Assembly (NCBI GenBank): GCA_001592805.2
Contig: CP051139.1
Location: 3,286,001 to 3,350,000, forward strand
DNA: 64,000 nt
Origin: Peltaster fructicola
Lineage: Eukaryota > Ascomycota > Dothideomycetes
Reading direction: 5' to 3'
Made by a program: the position numbers and the translations under genes. Positions 31,641-42,666 of the stretch are shown here, piece after piece (position 1 is the first letter of the stretch; each line of letters starts with the position of its first letter). The notes beneath the pieces are model-generated. The model did not search any database, was not told where the DNA came from, and saw only the letters and a list, made by a program, of their open reading frames with translations.

Positions 31641-33701
31641 ATGGCGCCATCACAACACCTCGCAGACCAAGCCTACGAGGCTTCCATCCGCGATCCGGCA
31701 CGATTCTGGGCACATCAAGCAGCACAGCTCACCTGGCACAAGAAGCCGACTGTGACCTTCAAGCACACAACGAAGAAGCTGCAAAGTGGCACCTCGCATC
31801 GAAGCTGGACATGGTTTCCTGACGGCGAGCTCAGCACGAGCTACAATTGTATCGATCGACATGTCGAAGCAGGTAATGGCGCCAACACTGCCATCATCTG
31901 GGACAGTCCGGTCTCCGGATCGAAAGAGCGCATATCATATGCTCAGCTGGCAGAAGAGGTGGCTATACTTGCTGGTGTGCTCAGGGATGAGGGTGTGCAG
32001 AAGGGCGATGTTGTGCTGATCTATATGCCGATGATACCAGCAGCATTGATCGGTATGCTTGCTTCAGCACGGCTTGGAGCGATACATGCTGTTGTGTTTG
32101 GAGGCTTCAGTGCAACTTCACTGGCACAAAGAATCGAGGCCAGTTGTCCCAAGGTCATCCTGACTGCATCATGTGGCATTGAAGGTGCTAAAGGGCCCCT
32201 ACCGTACCAACCAATGGTCAGAGGTGCCATTGAGCAGAGTCCACACAAGCCTGAGAAGGTTCTCGTCTGGCAGCGTGATCAGCATCGCTGGAACGATGTC
32301 AAGAAGCTGGACGGCGAACGCAACTGGCAGAAGCTTGTGAGCTCTGCGCGCAACAGAGGTGTAAGGGCGGAGAATGTGCCTGTGAAGAGCAACGACGGCC
32401 TGTACATCATCTATACTTCTGGAACCACTGGTCTGCCTAAGGGCGTGGTACGAGAAGCTGGTGGTCATGCTGTTGGACTCAATCTGAGCGTACGCTACAT
32501 GTTCGGCATCCGTGGTCCGGGCGACGTCATGTTTACTGCGAGCGATATAGGATGGGTGGTTGGCCACAGCTTCATTGTCTATGCCCCTTTGCTTGCAGGC
32601 GCAACGACTGTTCTCTTTGAGGGCAAGCCAATCGGCACCCCAAATGCTGGAACATTCTGGCGAATCCTTGAGGAATACAAGGTGAACTCGTTCTTCACAG
32701 CTCCTACGGCATTACGAGCGATACGGAAGGAAGACCCGGACTCGAGGTTCTTCAAAGAGCGAGGCGAACGAGGTGGCTTGAAACACTTGCGCGCACTGTA
32801 TCTCGCCGGCGAGAGAAGTGAACCAGCCATCATTACCATGTACCAGGACCTGATCAGCAAGTACTGCGCTCCACAAGCCACAGTCATAGATAATTGGTGG
32901 TCATCAGAGACTGGCTCGCCCATCTCAGGGCTATCTTTGATTCCTGCCGCTGGTCTTGAGTTCTCACAGACAAGTTTCGAAAGACCACTTCCCATCAAAC
33001 CAGGCTCGGCTGGCAAGCCTGCACCGGGCAACGATGTACGCATAGTCGATGATGAGGGCAAGGAGGTCTCACAAGGATCGATGGGCAACATCGTCCTAGG
33101 CATGCCACTATCGCCCACAGCATTAACGACGTTATGGAAGGATGATGAGCGCTTCTACAAGGGCTATCTCAAGCGATTCAACGGCCAGTGGGTTGACACA
33201 GGCGACGCAGGTATGATCGACAAGGACGGATATGTCCATGTGATGAGCCGCAGCGACGATATCATCAACGTTGCCGCACATCGATTGAGTACCGGCGCCA
33301 TCGAACAAGCTATCAGCAGTCATCCAGCAATCACTGAAGCAGCAGTGGTGCCAATCCCTGATGCCACCAAGGGACACGTCCCATTCGCGTTCATTGCCAT
33401 TGCGGAAAGTCCAACAGATCTGCTGAAAGATCTCAATTCACGACTGCGGTCAAGCATCGGTCCTATAGCTGTTCTCGGGGGCTACATTGCAGCGCCGGGC
33501 ATTATCCCCAAGACACGGTCAGGCAAAACCCTCCGACGAGTCCTTCGAGAGATTCTCGAACACGCTGTTGAAGGGGACTTCGAGAAGGATGTGACGGTGC
33601 CTGCTACTGTGGAGGATGCATCGGTCGTTGATCGAGCGAAGGCTGCTGTCAAGGATTACTTTACAGTCGGTGACGGGGCCCGCGTGAGGTCGAAGTTGTG
33701 A
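31641..33701 (+). CDS. Acyl-CoA synthetase of the ACSS3/PrpE type with peroxisomal SKL end
   Basis: Activates a short-chain acid (probably propionate or acetate-like) to its CoA ester using ATP. Single exon, 686 residues. The ANL-family core is complete: the N-terminal ACAS_N-like block (FWAHQAAQLTWHKKPT), motif YTSGTTGLPKGVV near residue 258, DVMFTASDIGWVVGHS, the acceptor-site line TVIDNWWSSETGSPISG, GDAGMIDKDGYVHVMSRSDD and the acetylatable Lys region PKTRSGKTLRR. The wording around SDIGWVVGHSFIVYAPLLAG fits ACSS3/PrpE better than acetyl-CoA synthetase. The protein ends RVRSKL, a canonical type 1 peroxisomal targeting signal. Location in peroxisomes is therefore inferred, perhaps for use of odd-chain or branched products of beta-oxidation. 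Confidence 0.92.
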   Translation: MAPSQHLADQAYEASIRDPARFWAHQAAQLTWHKKPTVTFKHTTKKLQSGTSHRSWTWFPDGELSTSYNCIDRHVEAGNGANTAIIWDSPVSGSKERISYAQLAEEVAILAGVLRDEGVQKGDVVLIYMPMIPAALIGMLASARLGAIHAVVFGGFSATSLAQRIEASCPKVILTASCGIEGAKGPLPYQPMVRGAIEQSPHKPEKVLVWQRDQHRWNDVKKLDGERNWQKLVSSARNRGVRAENVPVKSNDGLYIIYTSGTTGLPKGVVREAGGHAVGLNLSVRYMFGIRGPGDVMFTASDIGWVVGHSFIVYAPLLAGATTVLFEGKPIGTPNAGTFWRILEEYKVNSFFTAPTALRAIRKEDPDSRFFKERGERGGLKHLRALYLAGERSEPAIITMYQDLISKYCAPQATVIDNWWSSETGSPISGLSLIPAAGLEFSQTSFERPLPIKPGSAGKPAPGNDVRIVDDEGKEVSQGSMGNIVLGMPLSPTALTTLWKDDERFYKGYLKRFNGQWVDTGDAGMIDKDGYVHVMSRSDDIINVAAHRLSTGAIEQAISSHPAITEAAVVPIPDATKGHVPFAFIAIAESPTDLLKDLNSRLRSSIGPIAVLGGYIAAPGIIPKTRSGKTLRRVLREILEHAVEGDFEKDVTVPATVEDASVVDRAKAAVKDYFTVGDGARVRSKL

Positions 33702-33777
33702 GGAATCGTATGATACAATACTCTACGACAGTTTCACAACCCGTGGACAGAATCTACCAATAGCGCCGTGTCGTAAT

Positions 33778-34221
33778 TCACAAAGGAGTGCCTTGCCTTC
33801 GACGAGATCGGCCTTCCTCCTGTGCTGCCTTCGTTCGATGCGTGGGTTTCCTTCTGGACCTGCACTCTTGACGGGACACCCTTTCCTGTAGATCTCGAAT
33901 CCTCGTTTCGAGATCGTCGATAGCCATCGTGAGTGCCTCGTTCACAGGGAAGTATTGATATGCTTCGTCGCCCATCGCCGCTCTGAGGAAAGCGTGCACG
34001 TTGCTGTGTCGTGCCGGCTGAGGAGTCCTGGCTGTCTCTATTGAGTAGGCGACGAACTCCCCAGGTTGAGGTTGGGCAGGCTCCTTCTCCTCAGTCGGTT
34101 GAGGCAGTGCTGGCTCTCGTGTGGCTGTGGGAGCACCAGTATGTGCTCTGGTGGGAGCCGCACCGTAGATGAAGCCTACGACTTTGCCAACCGACACATT
34201 GACGGTGTTGTATGCTGCCAT
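33778..34221 (-). CDS. Small hypothetical protein with C-terminal coiled coil
   Basis: 147 residues from a true ATG. I do not recognise it. It starts MAAYNTVNVSVGKVVGFIYG, followed by a Pro/Thr/Glu-rich stretch, a mixed segment (NVHAFLRAAMGDEAYQYFP) and a charged helix likely to form a coiled coil (EALTMAIDDLETRIRDLQER). It ends very basic (RRKPTHRTKAAQEEGRSRRR), which could bind nucleic acid or act as a nuclear signal. It is convergent with the acyl-CoA synthetase, 76 bp apart. No membrane segment. The coding nature is judged from composition and the coiled coil only. Confidence 0.5.
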   Translation of the reverse strand: MAAYNTVNVSVGKVVGFIYGAAPTRAHTGAPTATREPALPQPTEEKEPAQPQPGEFVAYSIETARTPQPARHSNVHAFLRAAMGDEAYQYFPVNEALTMAIDDLETRIRDLQERVSRQECRSRRKPTHRTKAAQEEGRSRRRQGTPL

Positions 34222-35433
34222 CGTAGACGTCGACAGTAGACTTCGCGAGATCTGTGGCTGATACGGAGAAGGCTCGGTAGGAAGCTTTGGCGGTCAATGT
34301 ATGTACGAGAGGCTTCCCTGAGGTAGCAGATGGATGAGCAGTCGGTAAGAGCCTGGTGTGACGGGGATAGTAGCTGTCGGTACTGTCTGATGTCTCGAGA
34401 TGAGAGCATTGGTGAGAAGTCGCCATTGCAGTAACTCGCTGCTCTTGTGTCTTTCATGTTCAGCCCATAATCGCAGTGAATATCCTGCTGTACAGCAAGA
34501 GCCAGTGCGAGCCATCGAAGATTTCGTACGGCAGGCCATCGAAGCAACCCAAAGGCGTATCGTTATCAACTGACCGCGCATGAGGGAGTGACGCATTTGG
34601 CGTTACGATTGGAAACAGCTTGCAGTGCATTGGTTGTCTCGATGTATCGTTTCTTGGCGATGATTAGAAGTGAATGAAATTTCACAACGTCCAAACACTA
34701 TCACTCATCTTGCAGAGCACGTCCGCTCTGTTCAGCGTCGGCGAGTATCCCGGATGGTCTTGCTTACGTTGGCGTGTCTGTAGAAAGGAACGCTGCTGGC
34801 GATGTCGTCAAGCACTGGGCAGCAGTCGACCCAGCGATCAATCGGTCAACATTCATGCCTGGCGCACACATCAATGCAGTTGAGATTGCACACTGGATTG
34901 AGATCTCGTTGTGAGAGTTATTGACTCTGGGATTGTCAGAGGTCCAAGCTATATACAAATGTGCTCGAACCTGATGACTTGTCGCAATCACGTGCGCTGC
35001 CTCGTCTCATCATGCTTCTATAAGCTGTTCGTGCCAATCGTCGTGTTCGTGTCGTCAGGTATGATCGTTGTAGGACTCAGATAGTACGGTGATGGCACCA
35101 AGCTGTGCTGCTGTTGGTCACCAGTGTGCAACCAAGCACAGTCGTCATAACCATGCTGTTGCATTCCAGGAAGAGGTATGAAGGGTGAGATCCCGATACT
35201 TGAGACAATCCTCGCTGCAGCATCCGTCAAGTTTGCCGCATAGCTCAAAAGCTTCGTCACGCTTCTTGTGCGCTGTGAGCGCCTTTGCATCTGTGTGCAG
35301 ACACGCTTCCCCTCGAGCTGTGCAAGGACTGCATCTCGCTTACTGCATGCTCCCTACATCAAAGGTCCAGGTCATATTGCTGCTGCAGGAGGACATACAT
35401 CTTCCCAGACCTGGCTCCTTCAACACGGCGATC
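34222..35433. other. Intergenic region with a coding-like minus-strand tract
   Basis: 1.2 kb between the small hypothetical gene and RAS2. The part 35018-35353 on the minus strand is open for 112 codons and reads like protein (DAVLAQLEGKR, LLSYAANLTDAAARIVSS). It has no start consistent with a gene in the space left before RAS2. The rest shows nothing. Confidence 0.4.
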
Positions 35434-36225
35434 TCATAAGATCACACACTTCGAGCCGCGTGACTTCGACTTGCCGTGCTTTGACCGATAGTAGCGGTCC
35501 TCTTTGTTGCTTTCGTGCCCATTGCCATACTTGGAGCCACTGTGTTTCGATGCAGGTGGGAAGCTCCTCGCTGGAGATGGCAGAGTAGCTCGCTGCCTTC
35601 TCAGCTGCCGCACAACGTCGAAAAATGCTTTCTCAACATTGATGCAGTTCTTGGCTGATGCTTCAACGAAGTCACAGCCCAACTGCTTCGCCAATGCTTG
35701 TCCCTCCTGTGTTGAGACTTCTCTTTCTTGTACGCGATCACACTTGTTGCCCACAAGCATGATGGGCGCCGGTCCTGACGGGACAGGAAGTGTCTGTGAT
35801 AGAGGCGAGCCAGGAAAGGTAGGAGATCCAGCACTGGCTGATTCCTTCACTCGCTGTATCTGGTGATGGAATTTTTGTATCCTCGCAAACGATGATCTCG
35901 ACGATATGCTGTATACCAGAACAAACCCTTCGCCATCCCTTATCCACTGATCTCTCAATGCTGTGTACTCCTCTTGTCCAGCAGTGTCCAGAACCTCTAG
36001 CATGCACGACTGCCCATCGATCTGGACTTGCTTCCGATACGAGTCTTCGATGGTAGGGTCGTAGGTCTCGACGAAGTGATTGAGGCACAGCTGCCATAAG
36101 CATTAGCCACTATACGTCACAAAGTTTTCGTGGGTTAGATATACCTGGATGGTCAACGCCGTCTTTCCAACACCACCATCACCCAGCACCACCAGCTTGT
36201 ACAGAGTCATCTTTCCAGAAGCCAT
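35434..36225 (-). CDS. ras2: RAS2-type small GTPase (RasB)
   Basis: Membrane-anchored switch controlling growth, polarity and development. Exons are 36145-36225 and 35434-36090 with a 54-bp intron (GTATAT...GGCAG, branch GCTAATG); the product is 245 residues. Motifs: P-loop [10 protein letters not shown], effector loop [13 protein letters not shown], switch [26 protein letters not shown] and [10 protein letters not shown] Ser/Pro-rich insert of about 20 residues ([14 protein letters not shown]) sits before the NKCD motif, as in RasB/RAS2 of filamentous fungi, and separates it from RAS1. The tail is basic and ends CVIL. Leu at the last position favours geranylgeranylation over farnesylation by the known CaaX rule. 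Confidence 0.94.
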
Positions 36226-38608
36226 GCTGGGCAGATTATTGCGCCGCAGTGTTGGAAGAGACGAGATATGGTCGCAAGATGCAAAGAATGTCGCCGCAGC
36301 TGAGCACACTCCTGCAAAGCGGGCAATCAATGGATGCTGTGCCTCGTTTCTGCGCAAGCTGTCTCGGACTTGAGACGTCCAGGGATCTACCTGTCGAGTG
36401 CCTGTCGTATGGATCTCACTGCCGAACCGCTATACACGAGCAGATGCTGGTGGTCAACAAGCATGCACGCAGCTGCAGAGTCGGCTCCTCAAAGACCCTA
36501 TAATGCCAGATCCTGGGGAAATGTTGTGAGAAACGATGAATCGATAGGAAGGCGGGTATCGATTACGAAATTCCGAGAATGCGCGCTCTTACGAATCAAG
36601 CTGGTGCTCTTCTTGGTTGCCTTTGGAAGAGCGCTAGATGGTCCCGAAGTTCTGGACAAAGAAGTGAAGAATGTGCTTTTCTGTCAAAGTAGGAGGGCCA
36701 GCCCTATGTAGCGTCGAATTGGAGGAGTATTGTGGGCGGCAAGATAGTGTCGATCACCAACCCGCCAAAGCTGTACTAGACGGAGCTATGTAGCTGCACT
36801 GCAAGCTCTTGGACGATGCTGTTCGCAGGAACAAGAATGTCGTCGTTCGGCAGCTCGAAAATGGGTGAATCAACACCAAGTGAGGTCGAGTTATCGACTA
36901 TTTTTTGACGCTGCGTGGGTGGGAGTGTCTATCGACCTGTCGTTGAGTATATGCGTGGGTGGGATGCACAAAGCAATTTCTCGCACAGACAAGCTCTCAG
37001 CACGTCCTGTTGAAACGTATCTCGTGGAGTATGTGTCGTTATTGGTCTTCAAAGCCTTCGAATGTTGCAGTGGAATGCTTTAGAGAGAAATATAGAGGAG
37101 AAGGAGGACGAGTGCTCGAAATGCTGCCGCTTCGGTGTGTGCGACGCTGCTGCAGTGGGAAAAAAAAAAGCCTGAAGTACTTTACCTGCTGCTGGACCCA
37201 ATCTCACTCTGCACAACATGTCATCGAGCAGCATGCAACAGGGAGAACAAACGAAAGACACTGCTCACCCTGACGACGAGACTCCACACCTCTCTGATGC
37301 AGCATCGCACGCTTTCTGTGCGTTTAGTGCGCACCATTGTGCGGGTTTTCGCGGACAACAGCAACCAGTGTTTCTTTACCTGAGCGGGGTGGAGGCGCCT
37401 CTTGAACTAGCTTTGCCTGCTGCGAGATCAGTATGCAGACAGGTGGACAGAGTATTATGCCTGCAGTGCGTACTTTTGGCCCGTACGGCAGACCATGTGA
37501 GACATGCAGCGGTACGCTTGGAAGGAGCCAGACGTTTCAGTGCGCTACATCCATACGTTCCACACGTGAAGTTTGGTTCGACACCTTTCGACAGTCGAGA
37601 CAGCCAAGCGTCTTGTGTGAGACCTACCATATCGCCACCATAACAACCCCCTCTTCTTGGAGACGACTAGAAGGCACTGGCGCTGTGTCGAGTCTACGTT
37701 TCTGAGGAGGCTTGCAGCTGTGGTGAGATCGAAAGTAGTGGTTTCGGCATGAGTGAGGTGCATGAGGTGAGCCGTCAAAGCATAAAGTCTGTTTCGTAGA
37801 GACATCCCATTGGTATGTTGTGCATACGAGAGCCGAGACGAACCTACTAGGTTACAGCTCTTGTAGCGAGACCATCAATATGACACATCAGGGGTGTAGC
37901 ACTGTGTGTTGGGGTGTCGAATGACGTGTGCTTCTCCAGCCAGAAGGTGGCTGCTAGCAGTCATGAGGAGGTGGTATGAGAGCAATTGGCGCTATGATTC
38001 GATTTCATATCGTGATCGACCATTTGCTCGCTGCAGCACCAGGCGTGATCGCGTTGAGATCGCTTGCGATACAAGCTAGCATACAAGGTAGGCGGCAGTG
38101 TTGTGGCGCGATGAGTGATAGCGAAATGGTGCTTCGACGAATTTCGTAAGGAAGCCACGCTTTCAAGGTGGAGCTAACCTCACGGATATCAACCCGCTAT
38201 GCTTCGCCGACCTCCTCGATCAACGACGATTTTTCCATATCACACGACCACAGAGCGAGGAGGCGTGTCATGAGGAGAACGCGTATCAGATCTCGCAGAG
38301 CATCACCGACGGTTGTTGAGCTCGTGCTCGAATGACTTCGTCCCATGCATTATGCAGCATGCCGGGCTGGCTAGGTGCTGTGCAGGGAATCTACGCTATT
38401 GGTCACTAAGATCAGCGTTCAGATGGACTGTCCTTGCCGCCATCGCGGGTTTGCAACCTCTGATCCATGGCTAGTAGTTGCAGAAGAGCTGCACTAGACG
38501 ACTCAATGCATGCAGCAATGCAGAAGGCGCAGCAGACGACAGTCATGTGAAGGTGGAGCCAACTGAGGCAGGCATGTATGTGTATCGACAGTCTATCGAC
38601 ATCCGCTC
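36226..38608. other. Gene-poor 2.4-kb region upstream of RAS2
   Basis: The largest stretch without a supported gene. It should include the RAS2 promoter and leader and the 3' end of the MFS gene. A ten-base A tract lies near 37160. A plus-strand frame with an ATG (37218-37643, 141 codons) has a plausible start (MSSSSMQQGEQTKDTAHPDD) but then becomes Cys/Ala/Arg-rich and shows no motif. Confidence 0.45.
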
Positions 38609-40346
38609 TCAAGCCTTCGCTTGATCTGCTCGACTTGCGAGCTTCGCCTTTTTGCGCTCTGCAGACGTCTTGGCTCGTTTCCTCCACTCGATGCCATACT
38701 TCATCACTACTATCAGACTGGGCGTCGACAGCAGAAAGATGACCGACAGGATGGTATATGCCCAGCCATAGCCAAGTGATGTGCTCATGGGCTGGATTGC
38801 AGCAGTTGCTCCAGCGCCGAGCAGACATCTGGCGACATTGTTGGCTGCTGTGGCCGCTGCTGGTCGGCCAGGATAGATGTCGACCATCAGCACCATGAGT
38901 GTTTGGCTGCCGGCGATCAAGCAGAAGCCGCTCAGAAACAGCATTATGACCGGCCCTGCCAGCGAGATCTTGTGTATCATCATCCAACCATATCCGATGA
39001 TCACTGCCGCTGTAAATAACAGCATAGGCAGCCCGACCTCCAGACGTGCTCGTTCGATGGGAAAATTCGACAGATCTGTCGCTCTGTTCTTAACGATTGG
39101 CATGTTGAGTTTCTTAGCATGCCTGCCATAGTTCCAGTCGATGATCTTACCGACCGTGAAGGCTGCTATTATGCTGCCACCTCCGATACTCAGGAATATG
39201 AGTCCCACGTCTAGCTCGTCGAAGCCATAGACAGATGCAAAGACTTCCGATGCTCCAGTAACAAGCGCATAGTACAAGGCGAATGCCAGCCCTGTAGGCA
39301 CCAGTAGCAGGAAGCCCTCACGGCTGAAGAGGACTTTCAGAGAGGCCAGTGGGTTGGGGATTGTGATCTTGTAGTTCTTTCTCAATGCCTCAAGCTTAGC
39401 TTGGTCCACGAGTATGTTGTCCTTCTCACGCTTTTTGAACCTGATATGGTCGCTCAGGTTCCAGCTCGTCCAAGGCGGTGGCACACTTCCATCACCCACA
39501 ATGTTTCGACATGTCTCTGGCATGAATAACAGGAATGGGATCGTGAAGGCGGCTGACAGGATCAGCAAGAACCAGAAGAGCCAGTGCCAATCGAGGTATT
39601 GACTGATCAGTCCGCCGATCACAGGCGACAGTGTCGGTCCAAGGACAGATCCAAGGGAGGCCCATGCCACATATTTGCCTCTTTCTGACGATGTGATAAG
39701 ATCGCCGACGACGCCATTCGCAAGGGCCACAGTACCACTGCTACCTGCGCTCTGCACCATGCGAAGGATGAGGAGGGCTACGTAGTTGTCCTGCAGAGCA
39801 AGAGCGAGATTTGCGACGATGTAGATAGCGAAACATACGATGTACGCAGGTCGTCGGCCGGCTTTGTCTGAGAACCCAGCTATCATCATTGGCGCCAGTC
39901 CTTGTACGATCTGCAAAGGTCGTTAGCGGTACAGCGGATAAACGAGATTGGCAGACATACTAGATAGGTTGTTACTGTCAGATTGATGTCCGTCGACGAC
40001 ACCTGTAGGTCAGCTGCAATCTGGTTGAGTGCTGGAAACTATTCTCGGTCAGCTGATGGTGAGTACTGATTGTATCAGGACTCACATATATCGATGCTGT
40101 CATAGGACTGAACCATGATGCAAAAGCAGCAGTGAGGACGATAGCACGCTTCTGTCCTGTGGTAAAGACCGAGAAGTCTTCAGCATCGGCCGGCTTCTCA
40201 TGTTTCGTTTCTGGCTCTTCGGGAATGCCTTTTTCAGCTTCAGCGGCATCACAAGGTGCTTCCTGATTATGAGACTTCATGCTTTCAGCTCCATCAAATC
40301 CCTTGTCAGATTCGCACTTGTCGTTGTTGCTGTCAGATTTGTGCAT
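38609..40346 (-). CDS. Major facilitator superfamily drug/polyamine:H+ antiporter (DHA1, QDR/TPO-like)
   Basis: Plasma-membrane exporter. Exons are 40086-40346, 39961-40038 and 38609-39910 with introns of 47 and 50 bp, giving 546 residues. I start at MHKSDSNNDKCES; the frame upstream has only GTG. A hydrophilic acidic N-terminus (about 70 residues) precedes 12 predicted membrane helices. The family signatures are FASWFSPMTASIYFPALNQI, the loop-2 motif GFSDKAGRRPAYI, the helix-4 region RMVQSAGSSGTVALANGVVG, and GSVLGPTLSPVIGG (motif C) in helix 5. A central loop of about 60 residues and a short basic tail follow. These fit the DHA1 group of QDR/TPO-type antiporters. The substrate cannot be told from sequence. 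Confidence 0.92.
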
Positions 40347-40775
40347 AGCTGATCGTGGAACGGCCACGAAGATGGTGACAAGATGTGGCGGATCGCTCAG
40401 TCCTTCCGCTGCGATTACGAGCAGGCAGGAGAGATTAAATAAAAGTTGCAGCGAGGAGAAGCAGTTGTGGTGTTAATCTCATACCAAACGGACTTACTTG
40501 TATCTCCTGTGAGACAATGGACATGCAATGACGATAACGGTCAATTTCGCATGGCTTGGACGTCGCAGGCATTTCGAGGCTCGCTATTGATGGAGAGATG
40601 CGTGAAACCATGTGTCTCGGTGAGCTTGGCCGCGAGCGGTCGGATTTAGAAAGATGCGACGCCAGACTCGCCAGCGATCTCGGCCAAGCAATTTAAGCCT
40701 CGTCTCATACGACGAGCATCACTACCAGTCGAATACGAACTGACCACAAGCACTATTTCTGCAAGGAAGTCAGCA
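40347..40775. other. Intergenic region upstream of the MFS gene
   Basis: Promoter of the MFS gene and 3' side of the secreted-protein gene, both on the minus strand. An A-rich patch (AATAAAAG) lies near 40438. No gene seen. Confidence 0.45.
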
Positions 40776-42178
40776 CTAGCAAGCTGTGAGACTGCAGACT
40801 GACGAATAGTAGAACTTCAGATCGACGCTGCAGCATGGCTTGTCGGTGCTGAGCGCGAAACCGGAGTGTCTGGGATCGCATGTCTGGTTGGTGTTCGCTC
40901 CCAAGAAGTGAAGAGCACATCTTGGGAATGAGTACGAATTGTCGAAGTCGAAGCTACTGCCAATACACTGAGATGTTGCCTGCGCCCATCAGACTCGTCT
41001 CGAGTCGCTCTCTGCGCAACTCACCTGGCAAAGCTCACAGCAATAGACACGATCATCTGTGTCCACGTACTGAATGGTGTTGCTATCGTCAAGACTGCTC
41101 TCAGTGACTATCTGACCGCCGCTAGGTCCGAAGTATGCATCTGTTCATGGTCAGCGACCGAATGTCTGCACCGATCGACTCACAGTTGTTGCCACTCGGA
41201 GCACAAGCAGCATACATAGTCGAAGTTGGGCCGACAGTTCGTGTGACCGTGGTCACCACAGTACCAGTGTTCGTGAAGTAGGTTTCGGTGGTGGGATAGG
41301 GGAACGTATACGTGCTTGGGTTTGTGATGTACTTCCCACGATCAGCGCACCTCATCGACCGCACATTTGACTCACTAAATATGTGGTGTCACTTCCACCA
41401 AGATATGTAGAGGTCACAGTAGCAACCGAAATCGTGTCAATGGTTGTTGTCTCCGTTATGACTGTGACAGCATCGAAATACGCAGCTTCGCAAAGAATTG
41501 GAGTAAAACCTGCTGCAGTCTTGACACATTGTCAGTGACCCGCTACGTGTTGACGAGCTCGAGCTTACAGGGACAGTAACAGTTACTGTGGCAGATATGG
41601 TGGCAGTACTTGTCGATGTGGTCGTCCTAACTCTGGCATTACTCGTCGTCAAAGTAACAGTCGATGTGTACACCGAGGATGTGTAATTGATGGTGCTTGT
41701 GTACATGCTGTCTGGGGTGAAGATAGTTGAAGTGTAGCCTAGAGACGTTCATTCATGTGTCCATGTTTCTTGAGGCGAGAGACTCACTACCGGTGACCCT
41801 ATAGCTTGTCACATAGGAGGTGTTTGTATGAACAGACGAACTGATAGACGGACAACCAGAGCTAGCACTACGGCTTTGCGGATATGGTGCTTCAGAAGGC
41901 TTGGATATCCTAGAAGATAGACCACGATGTGAGAACCCTGAGCTGCTCGGAACGACAGATCTCGAAGATGCCAGAGACCTGGTGGAAACAGAAGTCAGGC
42001 TCGCGCTGCGAACATTGGTACAAGGAGTGCTTGCTAGAGGTGAGGACGAGACTTTGAATGATGACAGAGTGGTGCTCGCACAAGCTGAGTGAATGGAAGA
42101 TAGTGGTAGCAGACTACCATGGACTCGCATGGCAACGCTGAGTAGAAGATAGACAATGGACATCCAGCTGCGAAGCAT
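40776..42178 (-). CDS. Secreted Ser/Thr-rich protein with Cys-rich PAN-like C-terminus
   Basis: Reconstructed from six exons: 41791-42178, 41569-41738, 41376-41519, 41184-41331, 41025-41140 and 40776-40979. They give 389 residues, and the five introns are 43-52 bp. Every join keeps the frame and the last exon ends at a stop. The protein starts MLRSWMSIVYLLLSVAMRVH, a signal peptide (an ATG 12 codons upstream is possible). Ser/Thr-rich, probably O-glycosylated sequence follows (STVTLTTSNARVRTTTSTST). The last 90 residues are Cys-rich (VYCCELCQATSQCIGSSFDF, then NQTCDPRHSG and CCSVDLKFYYSSVC). The CCELCQxTxxC pattern resembles PAN/Apple-like domains of fungal secreted proteins, which bind sugars or proteins. 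It is divergent from the TM9 gene. A cell-wall or adhesive role is inferred. Confidence 0.75.
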
Positions 42179-42666
42179 GATGAGAGTAATCGAGAGATGT
42201 GAGCAACTCACCATTCATCCGCAAGTTCTACTTTATGTCTGCATGCGCACAGAACGAGCACCTCCAAGAATCGATGAGTGCTTCGAGGGCGCAGGAGTGA
42301 GTACCATCCAGGTACCACCAAGCTGCATGATTTCTCGGTAACGAAGCAACCTGACTGGTTGATCGTTCTCTCGGTCGACGAGACTCCTTGTGTGGCTTGC
42401 CAAGCCTACACTCAGCTTGTTAGGACCTTGCCTGAGCGAGCTCATCAGCCTTGGCGGACGTGTGTGACACGGGTCTGTAAATGAGAACGAAGCATGCTGC
42501 TCAGAGTGAGTGTCTTCCGTCCAGTAGTGATCCAACAAATTTGAGGCTGCCATGAGGATCACGCTAGCACTAATTTAGCCCCTAATGCGGCTCACGTAGC
42601 TGTCACGTACCAAGCTCGAATGTTTTTGTCTTTGAAAGTCGATGTCGCTCTGAACCTCCAGCGAAG
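42179..42666. other. Divergent promoter region
   Basis: Spacer between the secreted PAN-like gene (minus) and the TM9 gene (plus). It should contain both promoters. No motif stood out. Confidence 0.45.

Noticed and set aside
37155-37175. Run of ten A residues as a possible processed-gene or retroelement tail
   Set aside because: No coding remnant, target-site duplication or repeat is attached; a simple A tract.
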